A stretch of 64,000 bases of DNA from Wallemia ichthyophaga EXF-994 (taxonomy: Eukaryota > Basidiomycota > Wallemiomycetes > Wallemiales > Wallemiaceae). A program made the translations under genes and the position numbers. The notes under the pieces were generated by a model. The model was not told where the DNA came from. It made no database searches and was given only the letters and a program-made list of their open reading frames with translations. The DNA lies in the NCBI RefSeq assembly GCF_000400465.1, contig NW_008806293.1:2601-66600 (forward strand), in the 5' to 3' direction. This document shows positions 34,141 through 45,735 of this stretch, in pieces. Position 1 is the first letter of the stretch; every line of letters starts with the position of its first letter.

Positions 34141-34218
34141 ATTGTAAAATATAAAATAAACAATTTAATCATTGATGACGTCTTTAGTGGGGTTGATTCA
34201 AAACCATCACGATCAATA

Positions 34219-35871
34219 ATGAAGACCAACGCAGTGGTGATTTCTTTGGCACTTAGCACAGCTGCCGTAGAAGCCAATTGGTTCGATAGCAAGCCACACA
34301 GCCTTAAGGTATGCAGCCTTCTCACGCGTATTCCCAAGGCTAATTAGATTAAAAGGATTGGAATGCTGATCAACTTCAAGGCTGGCTCAAGGAAAACAAA
34401 ATTAGTTTCCCTGATAACGCAAATAAGGATGATTTGCTTAGATCCGTGCACAAGAGCTGGGATACTATAGCAAACCATCAGCAACGTCTTCTTAATGACT
34501 TGAAAGACGAGACGATTGATAGGTGGGCGTGGATATTGTAGCCAACACACAGCTCACACAATTTCACAGTTGGGATGAGTCTAAAATACGCCAATACCTC
34601 CTCGAAAATGGCGTCGTTGCTCCAAGCTCAAATGTAGAAGAATTGCGCGTGTTAGTGAAGCAATTGTGCGTATTTATATAGTCATTCACTCAATAGCTTA
34701 TATCACACAGAGTCACTGAAGTTCGCTCCTCTGCCTCCTCTGCATCCGCTCAAGCAACTGCCCATGCCGCGTCCGCTTACGATTCAAGCAAGGAATACGC
34801 TAAGGATCATATTCATTTCGTTCAAGATTACGTTCTTAACGAGCTCAATGACTCCAAAGACTTCATTTACTCCACTTGGAATGACAACGACTTGCGCTCT
34901 TTCCTCGAGAGAAAGGGTGTTATTCGAACTAATGTTCAAGTTAAACGCGATGATCTGCTTAAAAGTATGCGTCATTACTACGCTGCTGCCACAGACCCTG
35001 TATACGCTGCTTGGTCAGACAATTACATCGTGAGTTTCATCATGCATAAAAAAGCACCCACTAATCACTCAAGCAGAGACACTGGCTTCAGAACAATGGC
35101 GTCATCAAGTCCAAGACGGCTCAGACTCGTGACGAATTACTCAACTTGATGAAGGTTTGTTGGGATGTCAAAAGTGGTTCGCCAGCTAACCCTATACAGG
35201 ACAACTACTATGACGCAAAGAGCTATGTCTACAACAGCTGGTCTGACAACCAAATTCGCAGCTGGCTAATCGACAATGGCTACCTCATGTCAAGAGAACA
35301 GAAAACACGCCAAGAACTTCTCGATCTCATCGACAAGTACTTTACTACATCCCGTAACACTGTCATATCTTCTTGGCACACAAGCGACCTCCGTCAATGG
35401 GCTATCGAGCACAACCTCATCAAGTCAGATGTACAAATTAAGCGTGAAGATTTGGAAAAGTTGGCCCACAAAAAGTACGACAAGTTAACGCAAGCTGCTT
35501 CACCATACATTGCATGGACTGATGCCAGATTGCGTGGATGGTTGAGAGCACACTCTCCAGACATGAACGCAGCCAACAAGACACGCACTGAACTTATCAG
35601 TGAGGTGAGAAAGCGCTACTCAGCAACACAGGGCTATGGTGAATCTCTCAAGGGCACTATCATGTCTTATGTTGATTTCGGTTTGCATTCTATCGATCAC
35701 TTTTATGCATACCTCACTGGCACGGCTCAGTCACTCGCTGAACGCGCACAGGAAAAGGCGGAGGTGCTTGGTAAATCGGCTGACGCGGCGTCTTCCTCCG
35801 CTGCAAGCGCTGCGTCATCTGCATCTTCCTTGGTCGCTAAGGCTTCCCACTCTGCCAAACAAGAGCTTTGA
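34219..35871 (+). CDS. Ish1/Msc1-type stress protein with signal peptide
   Basis: Six exons (34219-34308, 34356-34522, 34570-34665, 34711-35029, 35077-35154, 35200-35871) and five introns of 45-47 nt give 473 residues. A signal peptide covers about residues 1-20. At least six Ish1 repeats follow, each with a W-[ND/SD]-[DA]-x-[LI]-x-x-[WFY]-L core, for example WNADQLQGWL, WSDNQIRSWL and WTDARLRGWL, and each ending in a lysine-rich helix. The C-terminus is Ala/Ser-rich. In S. pombe, Ish1 is a stress-induced nuclear-envelope protein. Intron positions fall mostly between repeats. Confidence 0.88.
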
Positions 35872-37200
35872 TCGGTTTGAAAATGAGAAGTTTTACTTAC
35901 TACAATTCTTAACGACTATGATGCTAATATGATTTATTTCTGCTGTACTGTTAAAATGAATAGTCTGATAACCAATATCAATTGTGATGGATCTCGGATA
36001 CGACTTGGTTTGTATATTCTATCTCACACCCGCATATCATGAAGAAGTTATTACTTTAAGCGGCTCTAAAAAGTATTTATTAGCTGGGAGACATAATTGT
36101 ACTCATTTCACCACGCAAATGGCTAACTTAGTGAGGAGACAAACGCAGAAATACCATATACTGACTATTTGAGCAATTTAACAATACCGCCATTTTCTTA
36201 GCATCTTCAACATTCTATAAACATCCTCAATTTAACCCTGCGCTCAATAACCACCGAGTTGAATTTCTCGACTACCACCAATCTCATCTCAGACGGTGTT
36301 TTACGACTTTTGATGATCTCCAAATAAAAAAGCTTTGATGATAGCTCTGGATGGAGCGAATATGATTTTACCATATTTAGATCTCTGGAGTTCCTAATGG
36401 GTGCCCTGCACGCTGATCGGAAGCAATGACCCGAAATCGCTCTAAAGCACGCTACAGGATAGTTATGGAGTAACTGACGCGCTAACTCGATGTAATAAGG
36501 TCGAATCTGACTTTAAGAGGCTGGAACCGCTCAAATATTATATATATTCCGTCCTTTAAACGCGATTTCCTTTTTTTTTTTTTTCGGAAACTCAGCATCC
36601 ACAGGACTTAATGTTGGCAGCAAGAAAAAGGCTTGGAAATTTTGAGTCATTGCACAATTATTCACTGCAATTAATTCAAAGAAAAGTGGGGTTCAGTCCA
36701 ACTCCGAAATCAGGAGTTTGTCTCGACCAGGTGCATTCAGAGATATCAAAACATCGGGGTGTGAAGGTGATTGAGGCTGCGTTAGAATTGCAGAAGGACT
36801 TTTATTGGGAATAAATATTTTTAGATACCAAATCACACTTCCTGAAACATGCCACATTTCGCTGAAGTAGTACAGAGCACATCACTGCGATATTTACAAC
36901 ATCCCTGCTTTCGAATAATTCGCGAAATCAATAGCTTCGTAATGATGTTAATATTGCTCGCGTTAGCAGTAATTACAGTGCTATGACAAACACGTCATTG
37001 AGCATGCCATTCTCGGTTAGAAAGAAACTACTCGTCAGATTGTCGAGTGATGAAACAGACGTACTTATTAAATTTAACAATGCTTTAAATGTCAATTACA
37101 TTATTCAAAGTAAGATTGATATACATATAAGTTAGAAAGCGTGAAGAGTTAAAGGGTGCGCGTGAAAAGGCATGCAGTGAGTAGTAAGACACATCCAACG
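35872..37200. other. Gene-poor interval, 1.3 kb
   Basis: This AT-rich stretch lies between the Ish1-type gene and SAP18, both ending into it. It contains a 15-base T-run near 36570-36585 and an isolated 67-codon frame from the ATG at 36611 to 36814 (start MLAARKRLGNFE, end ELQKDFYWE) that I do not recognise and would not call a gene on present evidence. Nothing repetitive or RNA-like is clear. Confidence 0.5.
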
Positions 37201-37949
37201 CTACCTTCTACTCGCCCAACCATTATCTAAAGGTCTACGCCTAAGAATAAAGTCAGAAAAGCTGGTATTTGGTTTGACACCCACATAGATTGTCCACCAT
37301 AACCACCACTGTGACCAGCAGTTAAAGATCCGCTATTAGGCGGAGGAGGCGGTCTGCGTTGAGCTTGACCTGGCAAATGGAGGTGTACAGAGAGATAATC
37401 ACCTGGGAAGATGCGTGCATCTTCGAGTGTATCGGCGTCGTCATATTTGTCGCTATAGTTCTTCACACAGAGACTGAAACGGCCTAAATCCCTTTCTCTA
37501 TGAAACATGGATTTCATATCGACGTAAATACACCTCTGTAAGTGCATTGTCAGCGATGTTTGATTTGTGATAAAAGGAAGCTTACGAGACCGTATATTGC
37601 TCGAGGATTGCGTTGGTGCTCTGGTAGAGAGTGCTGAAGAAGAAGAATGAGCTCTCTGATGGTGGTATCGCGGCTGTTTTGTGAGTGTAAGAGGTGTCTT
37701 CTTTTGAGTTTTGAGTGACTAACGTAGCCAATATCTGAATGATATGAGTTAATAATGTCAGCCTCAAGTACACCAAACTCACATCATATTCGTCCTTCGG
37801 CGGTACACCTTTATCAAAAGAGTATGCGTCGTACGGCTGAGAGGTCCTGACGAAAGTTCTAATAAGGCGCGGTCCGACAAGATTCTAATAAGCGGTGTTA
37901 GATTAAATTACTAGAAAAACAATAGACGCGCCTTCTTATCGATGTCCAT
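37201..37949 (-). CDS. SAP18: Sin3-associated polypeptide SAP18
   Basis: Six exons: 37949-37932, 37884-37783, 37734-37724 (11 nt), 37673-37586, 37535-37285, 37240-37201, giving about 169 residues. Recognisable SAP18 parts are NLVGPRLIRTFVRTSQPY, DTTIRELILLLQHSLPE and the late FPGDYLSVHL.  SAP18 forms the ASAP/PSAP complex on spliced mRNA and also binds Sin3. The 11-nt exon 3 supplies ILAT and is needed for frame. The first intron seems to use a GC donor (AAG then GCGCGT), since the GT nearby gives the wrong phase; the first exon is therefore the least sure part. The start is 19 bases from the PDCD5 start. Confidence 0.78.
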
Positions 37950-37968
37950 TCTCTTGTAAAGTACGGTG

Positions 37969-38496
37969 ATGGGTGATCAAGAGCTAGAAGCTATTAGACA
38001 GTCGAGGCTCCAGCAGCTCAAGCAGCAAGGTGGTGGAGGCTCTGGTGGAAAAGATCCAGAGGCAGCATCCGCCAATGATGAAGCCAAGCACATGGATTTG
38101 GCAAGGATTCTTGAACCGCAAGCGTGAGTGGATGTATGAGTTTACAATTTGGCTAAAGAAGCGCGTAAATAGAAGGGAAAGATGTGAGTATCTACGTAAT
38201 AATTATTAAATTACCTCACAAGGCCTACAAGTATCGAGAATCGCACTTGTAAAACCAGAACACAGCGAGAGAATAAAGGATATGCTGATTAAAATGGCAA
38301 AATCAGGACAGATTAGATCGCAAGTGACTGAGCAGCAGCTCGTTGGGCTACTCGATCAAGTTTCTTCTGTTGTGCCATCAGCCTCTGCATCCAAAATAAC
38401 GGTAAGTGAGAATTTAGCGATTTTAAGCAGCGTTAAAGAATCGTGCAGTTTAACAGGAAGCAAGTTATTGACGATGAAGATGATTTTGACTTGTAA
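37969..38496 (+). CDS. PDCD5-family DNA-binding protein
   Basis: Four exons (37969-38123, 38173-38183, 38223-38401, 38449-38496) give 130 residues, the usual length. The first exon reads MGDQELEAIRQSRLQQLKQ and ends in LARILEPQ. The 11-nt second exon restores the arginine/glutamate pair of the conserved LEPxARER motif, and exon 3 continues SRIALVKPE. The acidic tail DDEDDFDL is typical. The family (TFAR19, archaeal homologues) is a three-helix bundle linked to chaperonin CCT/prefoldin function. Introns are 49, 39 and 47 nt; the 39-nt intron is the shortest in the window. Confidence 0.88.
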
Positions 38497-38526
38497 TTGA
38501 TTGATAAACTTCTTTCTTCAACATTC

Positions 38527-39561
38527 ATGGGTAACCCACGCAACGCACGCAAGTCTGGTAGAAGAACGAATAACGTCATTGATGATACCAAGGATTACGA
38601 GCGCGATCTTAAGACTCAAGTTGACAGTATGGGCTTGTACACTGTTGATACCCCGACAGATGGTAGCTGTATGTTCCACGCCATTTCTGATCAAATGTAC
38701 GGCGACAACAAATTTCACTTGGAGCTGAGAAATAGCACTTGTAATTACCTTGAAGAGAACGAGGATTTGTACGCAGGTTTCATTGAGGATGATCAAACGT
38801 ATAGTCAACACGTGGATAATATGCGGGACCCAACAACATATGGTGGCCATTTAGAGCTTTCTGCGCTAGCTAATATAACAAGACACTCAATTAAGGTTAT
38901 ACAACCCAATTTAATTTATGTCGTAACTGCAGATAACACATTACCGCCTAATCTCTACGTAGCCTATCACAATTGGGAGCATTACTCATCCGTGAGGAAC
39001 AAGAAAGGTCCTCATAAAGGTCCTCCTATGGTACAAGAGGTGGGTTTAGGATTTCCCTTTATTTGGATGCGCTGAAATTGTATATAGCAAATAGGAGTGA
39101 CTGAAAATGTCTCTAATTACCATAATGACCAAAATCAAGATGTCATGAATCAAGTAATGCGATGTATCCCCGCTGATCTACAAGCTATAGCACAGGAAGA
39201 GCGTATAGTGGAAATACTCGCAGACTTTGATAATAACTGGGAAAATGCCGTGGAGTACATACTTGAGTACAGAGAAGTGACTATTGATCACCTCGGCGAC
39301 CGGTCAAGTAAGGCCGCCGAGATTGAGACCGACAAGGCGTCAAAGTCACCGAAGCGAGAGCTGGAAGAGAGTAGTGGGGAGGATAAGGGGGATCAGACGG
39401 TGAAAAAAACCAACAGAAGAGAAAAAAAGGCGCAGAAGAAGCAGAACAAGTCAGACAAGCGCAGAGTGACGCGTAGTATGGCACGCGAAGACAAGGAAGA
39501 AGATATACACCATGTTAATAACTCAATTGCGTCAAATACACCGCTAGAATTGAAAATATAA
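38527..39561 (+). CDS. OTU-domain deubiquitinase with ubiquitin-binding tail
   Basis: Exons 38527-39039 and 39088-39561 (48-nt intron) give 328 residues. The OTU protease has TPTDGSCMFHAISDQMYG with the catalytic Asp and Cys near residues 45-50, and the terminal histidine in NWEHYSSV near 155. The second exon adds a helical segment (IPADLQAIAQEERIVEILADFDNNWENAVEYIL) with a CUE/UBA-like look, then a basic, lysine-rich C-terminus. This is the OTUD3-like arrangement. The substrate chain type is unknown. The longer frame upstream starts at TTG, so I use the ATG at 38527. Confidence 0.88.
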
Positions 39562-39653
39562 ATTTTGTATAAATATCGTATGATGATATAATTAGCTGAA
39601 TATGAAGAGACTCGCTTGGCTTTTCGCACGAACGTCGAGATATAAATAAAGCG

Positions 39654-40872
39654 ATGGACTTTATAAAGAACTTGAAAGATATCTCGCAATCACTCGTAAA
39701 TGCGCCAATAACGGGACCTGGGGAGAATGAGGACAGATCCAGTCACTCACTATCCCAGAATCATGCACCAAGTTCCGTTAAGAGCGGCAGCCGTGGCGAC
39801 AAAGGCGAGAATGATGTTGCTGATAGTGCATCACCCAATAAAACTAGAAGGAAGAAATACGCTCCTGAACTTCTTGTGATTGTCAGACCACCTCCACACA
39901 TATCCAACAACCCAATGAACCTCCAAATACAGCTCGTTACTCCAAAGTCTAATCGACAGTCAACTGCATCCGATGGCGATCTATCTAGATCATCTTCCAT
40001 ACACTCGGACCATTCCCTTGGTCAGGTCTCAAATCTAAGCCTTCACAGCACAACCTCACAGATAACTTCCGGTGGCAGAAAATTAATCCCATTGTACAAT
40101 CTACAATACCACAACGTTCTCACTACTGCCATCACTGATGCAGGCACTGACGCCCGTATCGCTAGGTTCACTAAACGCGGTCTCGATATTCAAAATCTCA
40201 TTAATTTGGAAACTGAGGGCGTCCTTGATGACACTTTGTCTACTACTTCTACCAAAAAGTTCTCCCTCGATAACTTGTTCAAGTTAACTAAAGACAAGGG
40301 TAGCGCTTTGGATAAAACTCCGAATCAAGAGGAGTACACATGGAATGTCAAACGCGTCATGAAAGGCAATGATGAAATCATAGAGGATGATGCCCTACGG
40401 TTTTTGTGGCAGAAAAAGACCGACAGTACCCCAACTTCCGGTGACAATTCGAGAAGATCATCCATTAGTCATTCTCAGTCATCGAGACCAAATTCAAAGC
40501 CTAATTCGAAACCTAATTCAACAATTGACACCGATATAGATAGAGAGGACGATGAGACGCCGTGGAAATTCTACGCGCTGTCCAAACACTTTGAGAGGGT
40601 TCATTTAGGTACTATCCACCCGGCACCTCATCATCCAAGGATAGTGGGACAGCTAAAAGTACCATTTCCGCTCCCAAGTGTACAATTACCAAATACCAAC
40701 ATCAACCTGTCTCCAGAAGACCTCAAAGATATCCTTTCATGTACTGGTTTGGTGCGTAGGCGTCTTTAGCTGTTCAACAACTTTACTAACTTAATCCTAG
40801 TGGCTTGTCATCAAAGAAGAGTTTGGCGGTCTTGATAAGCGTAGAAAAGGCGATGGGTGGAGAATAACGTAA
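39654..40872 (+). CDS. Conserved fungal protein of unknown function
   Basis: Exons 39654-40751 and 40801-40872 (49-nt intron) give 389 residues. Two segments look conserved by their composition: GTDARIARFTKRGLDIQNL near residue 165 and WKFYALSKHFERVHLGTIHPAPHHPR near 310, followed by LKDILSCTGL and, across the splice, WLVIKEEFGGLDKRRKGDGW. Between them are serine/asparagine-rich linkers. I know similar sequences only as hypothetical proteins in basidiomycetes. I see no catalytic motif, membrane segment or targeting signal. A further 3' intron (donor GTAAGT at 40869) could extend the C-terminus by a few residues. Confidence 0.8.
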
Positions 40873-40985
40873 GTTGCACATAATTACCCACACTTTTTTT
40901 CTTCACTTGAGCACACCTATCTACACTAAGGAGTCTGTTAACTAACTAATTTGATGCATTTAACTAATACGTTTAATTATGTGTT

Positions 40986-42701
40986 TTAATTGGCATTAAA
41001 ATCGCCTTGCTTCTCTTGAGCATCTTGGTCAGTTTCGCCAAAGTCAGCTGGGACAGAGTAAAGGCGAATGATGGACTATGTGTTGTTAAAAAAAAAAAAA
41101 ACGGTCATCCGTCTCAAGCTGCTACTCACTCTGTTTGGATCCTTGATGAGAATGTATTTACCTTCAGGCTGGTTCTTGACGAGATCAACAATAGTGCGAA
41201 CGATGCCGAAACCATTGCTGAGTGTAATATGGAGTTGTGATGCCAAATCCTTTGGCTTATAAGACTGCACACCTACGATGACATGCTTCGATTCATCTCT
41301 AGGGTTAGCTCTGCTGATGAAACCGAACTTCATCTGGTCAGCGCCAGCGAGAATAGATTGAACAGCCCATCTAGCGAGCTTGGCAGAGTTATTTTTGAGC
41401 TCAGTAGCGACAACAGCACCTCGTTGTGAGTCGAGCTTAGTTCTCCAGTCGAGTGCACCACCTGAGCCTTGAGCTTTGTGATCAAATTCGTTGAGAGCGC
41501 GAATGGTAATTTGTGGAGTTGGAGTTGGATCCTTCTTCTTGAGATTAGGAACGTACGCATCTAGCTCTGTCCTAACTATCAAGTCCATCTTTTCAGAATC
41601 GTCGATAGCGAGATTGAATTTTCTGTACTTGTAAACATTCTTAGCAAGTGGATCAGGCTCATCACCGGAGTGGAAGGGATTAGATTCGCCGACAGGCTTT
41701 GGTTTGCCTTCCTCATTGGTTACTTGAGTTGTGTAATTGTGGTTAACATAGGTAGCTTCGAAAGAGAGACTGGCGGGGGTGTTGAGCGTCTCCTTATCAT
41801 TTTCCATTGGGGGGTCAGCTGCGTTTTCGTTGACAGAAGCGAAATCGAAAGGACCACCTTCACGTTTGTCGAGGAAGATTTGGTTACCCTTGCGCACAAC
41901 GACCAAATCCCATGGATAAACAGATCTAGCAGAAGTCATGAGTACAGACAAGACGCAATCAGTTGCGAAAACTTGAGCTTTATCTTGTTGAGCGAGTTTC
42001 TTTATGACGGGGTCGACAGAAGTAGAGGGATTGTAGCGTGTACGGTCTTTAATTTCGAGAGGTTTCTCATTTTTAGTATTGATTCTATCGAAAGATCTAT
42101 CATAAGGATATAATTGACCGAAAGATTCAACATCTTCACCTTCATTGACATCCAAATTGAGTTTGTTGAGCCTAGGGAAGTCAATTTCAGCGATATTTTG
42201 CCATTCAGGTTCAACTTGAACGGATGCGTCACGTATTCTGTTCGGTTTATCCCAGTCTTTCCAGCCCATCTTTCTGTGAGTGCGTGGTTGTTGCTTTTGT
42301 TGAGTTTGTTGTTGTTGTTGTTGGCGTTGGTTAGTGTTTGTACGGGTAGGAGTAGGTCTAGAAGGTTGAGTACGAGATTGTTGACGTTTACCCAAAGCGA
42401 CAGTTCTCTTTGCAGAGGTTTTGTTATCAACCAAGCTGAAAGACGCCTCGTCTTCGCCATGAATGTAACCGAAAGCGGTGGCAGAACCAGAGCCATATAT
42501 AGATTTCTGTAAAGGTTTCAATTGCTTATTAGACTGCTTTGATTGATCATCCTTCAAATCCAAGTTAAAATCAGCGATTTGAGTTATTTTATCAAATTTT
42601 GAGTACGGGGAGAAAGGAATTTCATTGAATCTGTTGGATTTATTGTTAACTGGAGGACCAAAGTTTTCATTTGAAGATAATTTCGGTAATTTAAATTCCA
42701 T
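40986..42701 (-). CDS. moe1: Translation initiation factor eIF3 subunit d
   Basis: Exons 42701-41130 and 41075-40986 (54-nt intron) give 553 residues. The start MEFKLPKLSSNENFGPP, RKMGWKDWDKP, and the cap-binding region around YPWDLVVVRKGNQIFLDKR are diagnostic. The C-terminal exon restores RLYSVPADFGETD. eIF3d binds the 40S head and can bind the mRNA cap. Intron 1 carries a 14-base poly-pyrimidine run close to its middle. The ATG at 42701 lies 45 bases from the divergent histone deacetylase start. The longer frame upstream starts only with TTG. Confidence 0.95.
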
Positions 42702-42746
42702 TTGTTGGGTGTTGTTGCGGTTCAAGGAGCTCAGTTCAATTCACCC

Positions 42747-44433
42747 ATGGCAGATAAAGAAAGAAAATTGAATTCTAAAGTTGCTTACTTTTACGATCGT
42801 GGGTTTAATAATCTGGGCTTTACGATACATTCTAATCCCCTCACAGCCGACGTCGGCAACTACTCTTACGGTTTTGGTCACCCAATGAAACCTCATAGGA
42901 TGAGAATGGTACATAATCTCATCTTGAATTACAATTTAGATAGTAAAATGTCTTTATTAAAACCTCCGCGCGCATCTCCTGAAGAAATGACTCGATTCCA
43001 CACCGACGAGTACATTGACTTCCTTCATCATGTCACTCCAGAGACTGCAACAGATTTAACTAGGAATCATGAAATCTGTTGGTCTATACGCCCCTATTAT
43101 ACTCCTGTTCACTCTTTTTAGTCCTCGCAGGTGAAGATTGCCCTTCTTTTGAAGGTTTGTTCGAATTTTGCTCGATTTCTGCAGGCGGTAGCATTGGTTA
43201 GTGCTTATTTACTCTTATATCCTCTTTCTAAGCTTATTTCCCTTTAAAGCCGCCGCAAATAGACTCACTTCCGGTGAATCTGACATCGCTGTCAATTGGG
43301 CAGGTGGTCTTCATCACGCTAAGAAGAGAGAAGCTTCGGGTTTCTGCTACGTTAATGATATCGTCCTCTCTATCATTGAACTCCTTCGCTATCATCAACG
43401 CGTTCTCTACATTGACATCGATATCCACCACGGTGATGGCGTTGAAGAAGCTTTTTATACAACTGATCGCGTACTCACTTGCTCTTTCCACAAATACCCT
43501 GACTACTTCCCTGGCACCGGATCAACTGATGATACTGGTATTCATAACGGTAAAAATTACTCCATCAACTTCCCTCTAAGGGACGGCATAGACGATGACT
43601 CTTATCAGTCCGTTTTCAAACCCACCATTCAACGTATTATGGAATATTACAGACCTGGTGCTGTTGTCTTGCAATGTGGTGCTGATTCTTTAGCTGGCGA
43701 TAAATTAGGTGTCTTCAATCTTAGTATGAAAGGTCACGCTGAATGTGTCGACTTTGTTAAGAAGTTTGACCTTCCAATGATAGTACTCGGTGGTGGTGGT
43801 TATGCTGTTAGGAATGTGAGCAGGACGTGGACTTACGAAACTGGTTTGCTAGTAGACAAACAATTAGAAGAAGATTTGCCCTTCAACGATTATCTCGACT
43901 ATTACGGCCCACGTTATAAACTTGAAGTTCCAGAAACTAATATGGAGAACCACAATACTCGGGAATACCTTGACGACATACAGCAAAAAGTTTTCGATCA
44001 TCTCAATCACCTTCCCTTTGCACCATCAGTCCAGATGCGTGAGGTACCTTCAGATCCATGGACTTACAGTGATCATTCGGACGACGAATTAGATGAAAAG
44101 ATCTCCAAAGCCGCTAATCAGATTAATCAGGTGTATGAAGAGCCTGAAATGGAGGAGGATGACTATCAGTCTGCTTACAAGAACAGATCAAATAGACTTA
44201 ATGGCCGTAATCGTACACAAAACCTACAGCGACAGAAGAGAAAATTCTTTCAGTCTGCCGCTATATCTAGTGCTCAACAGCAGTTTACTCATAATGATAA
44301 TGGCTGCGGACATTCACATCTACCCAAACCTCAACTAGACGATTTGCTCAAATTGGTAGTCGGTTCATCAGCACAGAAGAGACCGACGCCTTCACGAACA
44401 CATATATACGAACAATCTCCCGAGTATTTGTAA
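42747..44433 (+). CDS. HOS2: Class I histone deacetylase, Hos2 type
   Basis: Three exons (42747-43077, 43122-43196, 43250-44433) give 529 residues. Active-site segments are all present: [35 protein letters not shown] (zinc Asp and His), [11 protein letters not shown], and [15 protein letters not shown]. The N-terminal [11 protein letters not shown] and [12 protein letters not shown], plus [12 protein letters not shown] after the first splice, favour the Hos2/HDAC3 branch of Set3-type complexes over Rpd3. The C-terminal 130 residues are acidic and polar. Introns are 44 and 53 nt. It is head to head with eIF3d. Confidence 0.94.
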
Positions 44434-44457
44434 ATTATCATATGTATTATTATCCTT

Positions 44458-45578
44458 TTAATCGTTTTTAATCGAATTGGTTAGCGTAGCCCGTAGCGTG
44501 TTGGAAAATATGTCGACTGTGTCGTCCTCGTTGAGCGTGATAGGTGGTGTGCGTGAGAAGCCAACACCTGCCGGGGTGCCTGTCCAAAGGAGCGAGCCGG
44601 GCTCGAGGGTGGTGCCCTGAGAGAGGAATGCAATTGTCTCAGCGAGGGAGAAAATTTGCTTGCTAAGGGAATGCTAGTGAGTTTGATATGTTGATACATT
44701 CACTGTAAACGTACCTAGTTGAGCCATTTTGTAACACATTACCATTAACTCTCGCACCTAGGTGCACATTATCTGCATCTATGCTTTGTGCACTAACGAG
44801 ACATGGACCCCATGGAGCACTCCCGTCAAAGGACTTACTGAATCCCCATTGACTAGTAGCGCCCTGGTGTCTGCGTACACTAACATCATTTCCCAGACTG
44901 TAACCTAGCACATGATTGAGAGCGTCACCAACAGTGACATTCTTAGCTGGTGTGCCAATCACCGCAACAAACTCGGCTTCGTAGTCCACTTTGAACTTGG
45001 AAGACGGCTGCGAGACGCGTGGAATAGGGATAACGTCATTTGGACCACTCAGCGCCGTTGAGGGTTTGTAGAATAAGATTGGGGCTTTAGGGAGCTGCAT
45101 ACCACACTCTTCCTGTATGCGGATTTAGTGGAATGGTCGCCAGTATGTCATACACACCGCATGGTCTCTATAATCTGAAATATAGTTATGAATGAAAAGT
45201 GATGAGGATTGGCTACCTACTCAGGCCGAGAAAGCGTGATGTCACAACCTCATTTGAAGCTATTGGTGATAACAGTTGTGAGACTGTCTTAACTTCGCCT
45301 GTGTGTCGGGTGGCGGTGAGAGCGGATCGTGTATCGAGAGTTTCTGCCTGGATGTGAGATTCTGTGCCAACTGAATTGATATGGAGTGATATTGGTGGGT
45401 GAAAATTTAACTGCTAAAAACCCACCATCGATATTTGAGAGTAGTGGCTCGCCGATGTAAATACGACCGTCTTCTTTAGCGGTGAAACGAATTAGGCGAT
45501 TCCATTGCTGTGTAGGTAATTCGTTGGTGTCAAGTATTTTAGCTACCAAAATCTCACTCTTATCGCGCTTTTACTCAT
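44458..45578 (-). CDS. Fumarylacetoacetate hydrolase-fold protein
   Basis: Six exons (45578-45558, 45507-45426, 45370-45221, 45174-45158, 45112-44715, 44662-44458) give 290 residues. GLNYRDHAEECGMQLPKAPILFYKP, VDYEAEFVAVIGTPAKNV (metal-binding E-x-E) and SLLWTGTPAGVG are the FAH-fold signatures. Fungal relatives act on oxaloacetate or on 2-keto-4-enoate-type substrates, but the exact reaction is not visible. The fourth exon is only 17 nt (reading YRDHA) and is required. The first exon MSKSAIR joins to QWNRLIRF over a 50-nt intron. It converges with the deacetylase gene, 24 bases apart. Confidence 0.88.
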
Positions 45579-45735
45579 ATTGCTGGTGGTATTGGATTGA
45601 GAGGGTAATAACGCGTATAAAGCGTGTAAAATGGATTCAAAATGAGTAATTGGATAAACAATTCCAGTTATGCCATCAAATAGACCCTTTCTCCAATCCA
45701 AAATCACCCCACACTGCCCCTTATCGCCAACGATC

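Noticed and set aside
36480..36590. Possible Pol III or tRNA-like gene (GGTCGAATC like a B box, followed by a T-run)
   Set aside because: No A box, no cloverleaf and the B box is imperfect; the T-run is part of a longer pyrimidine tract.
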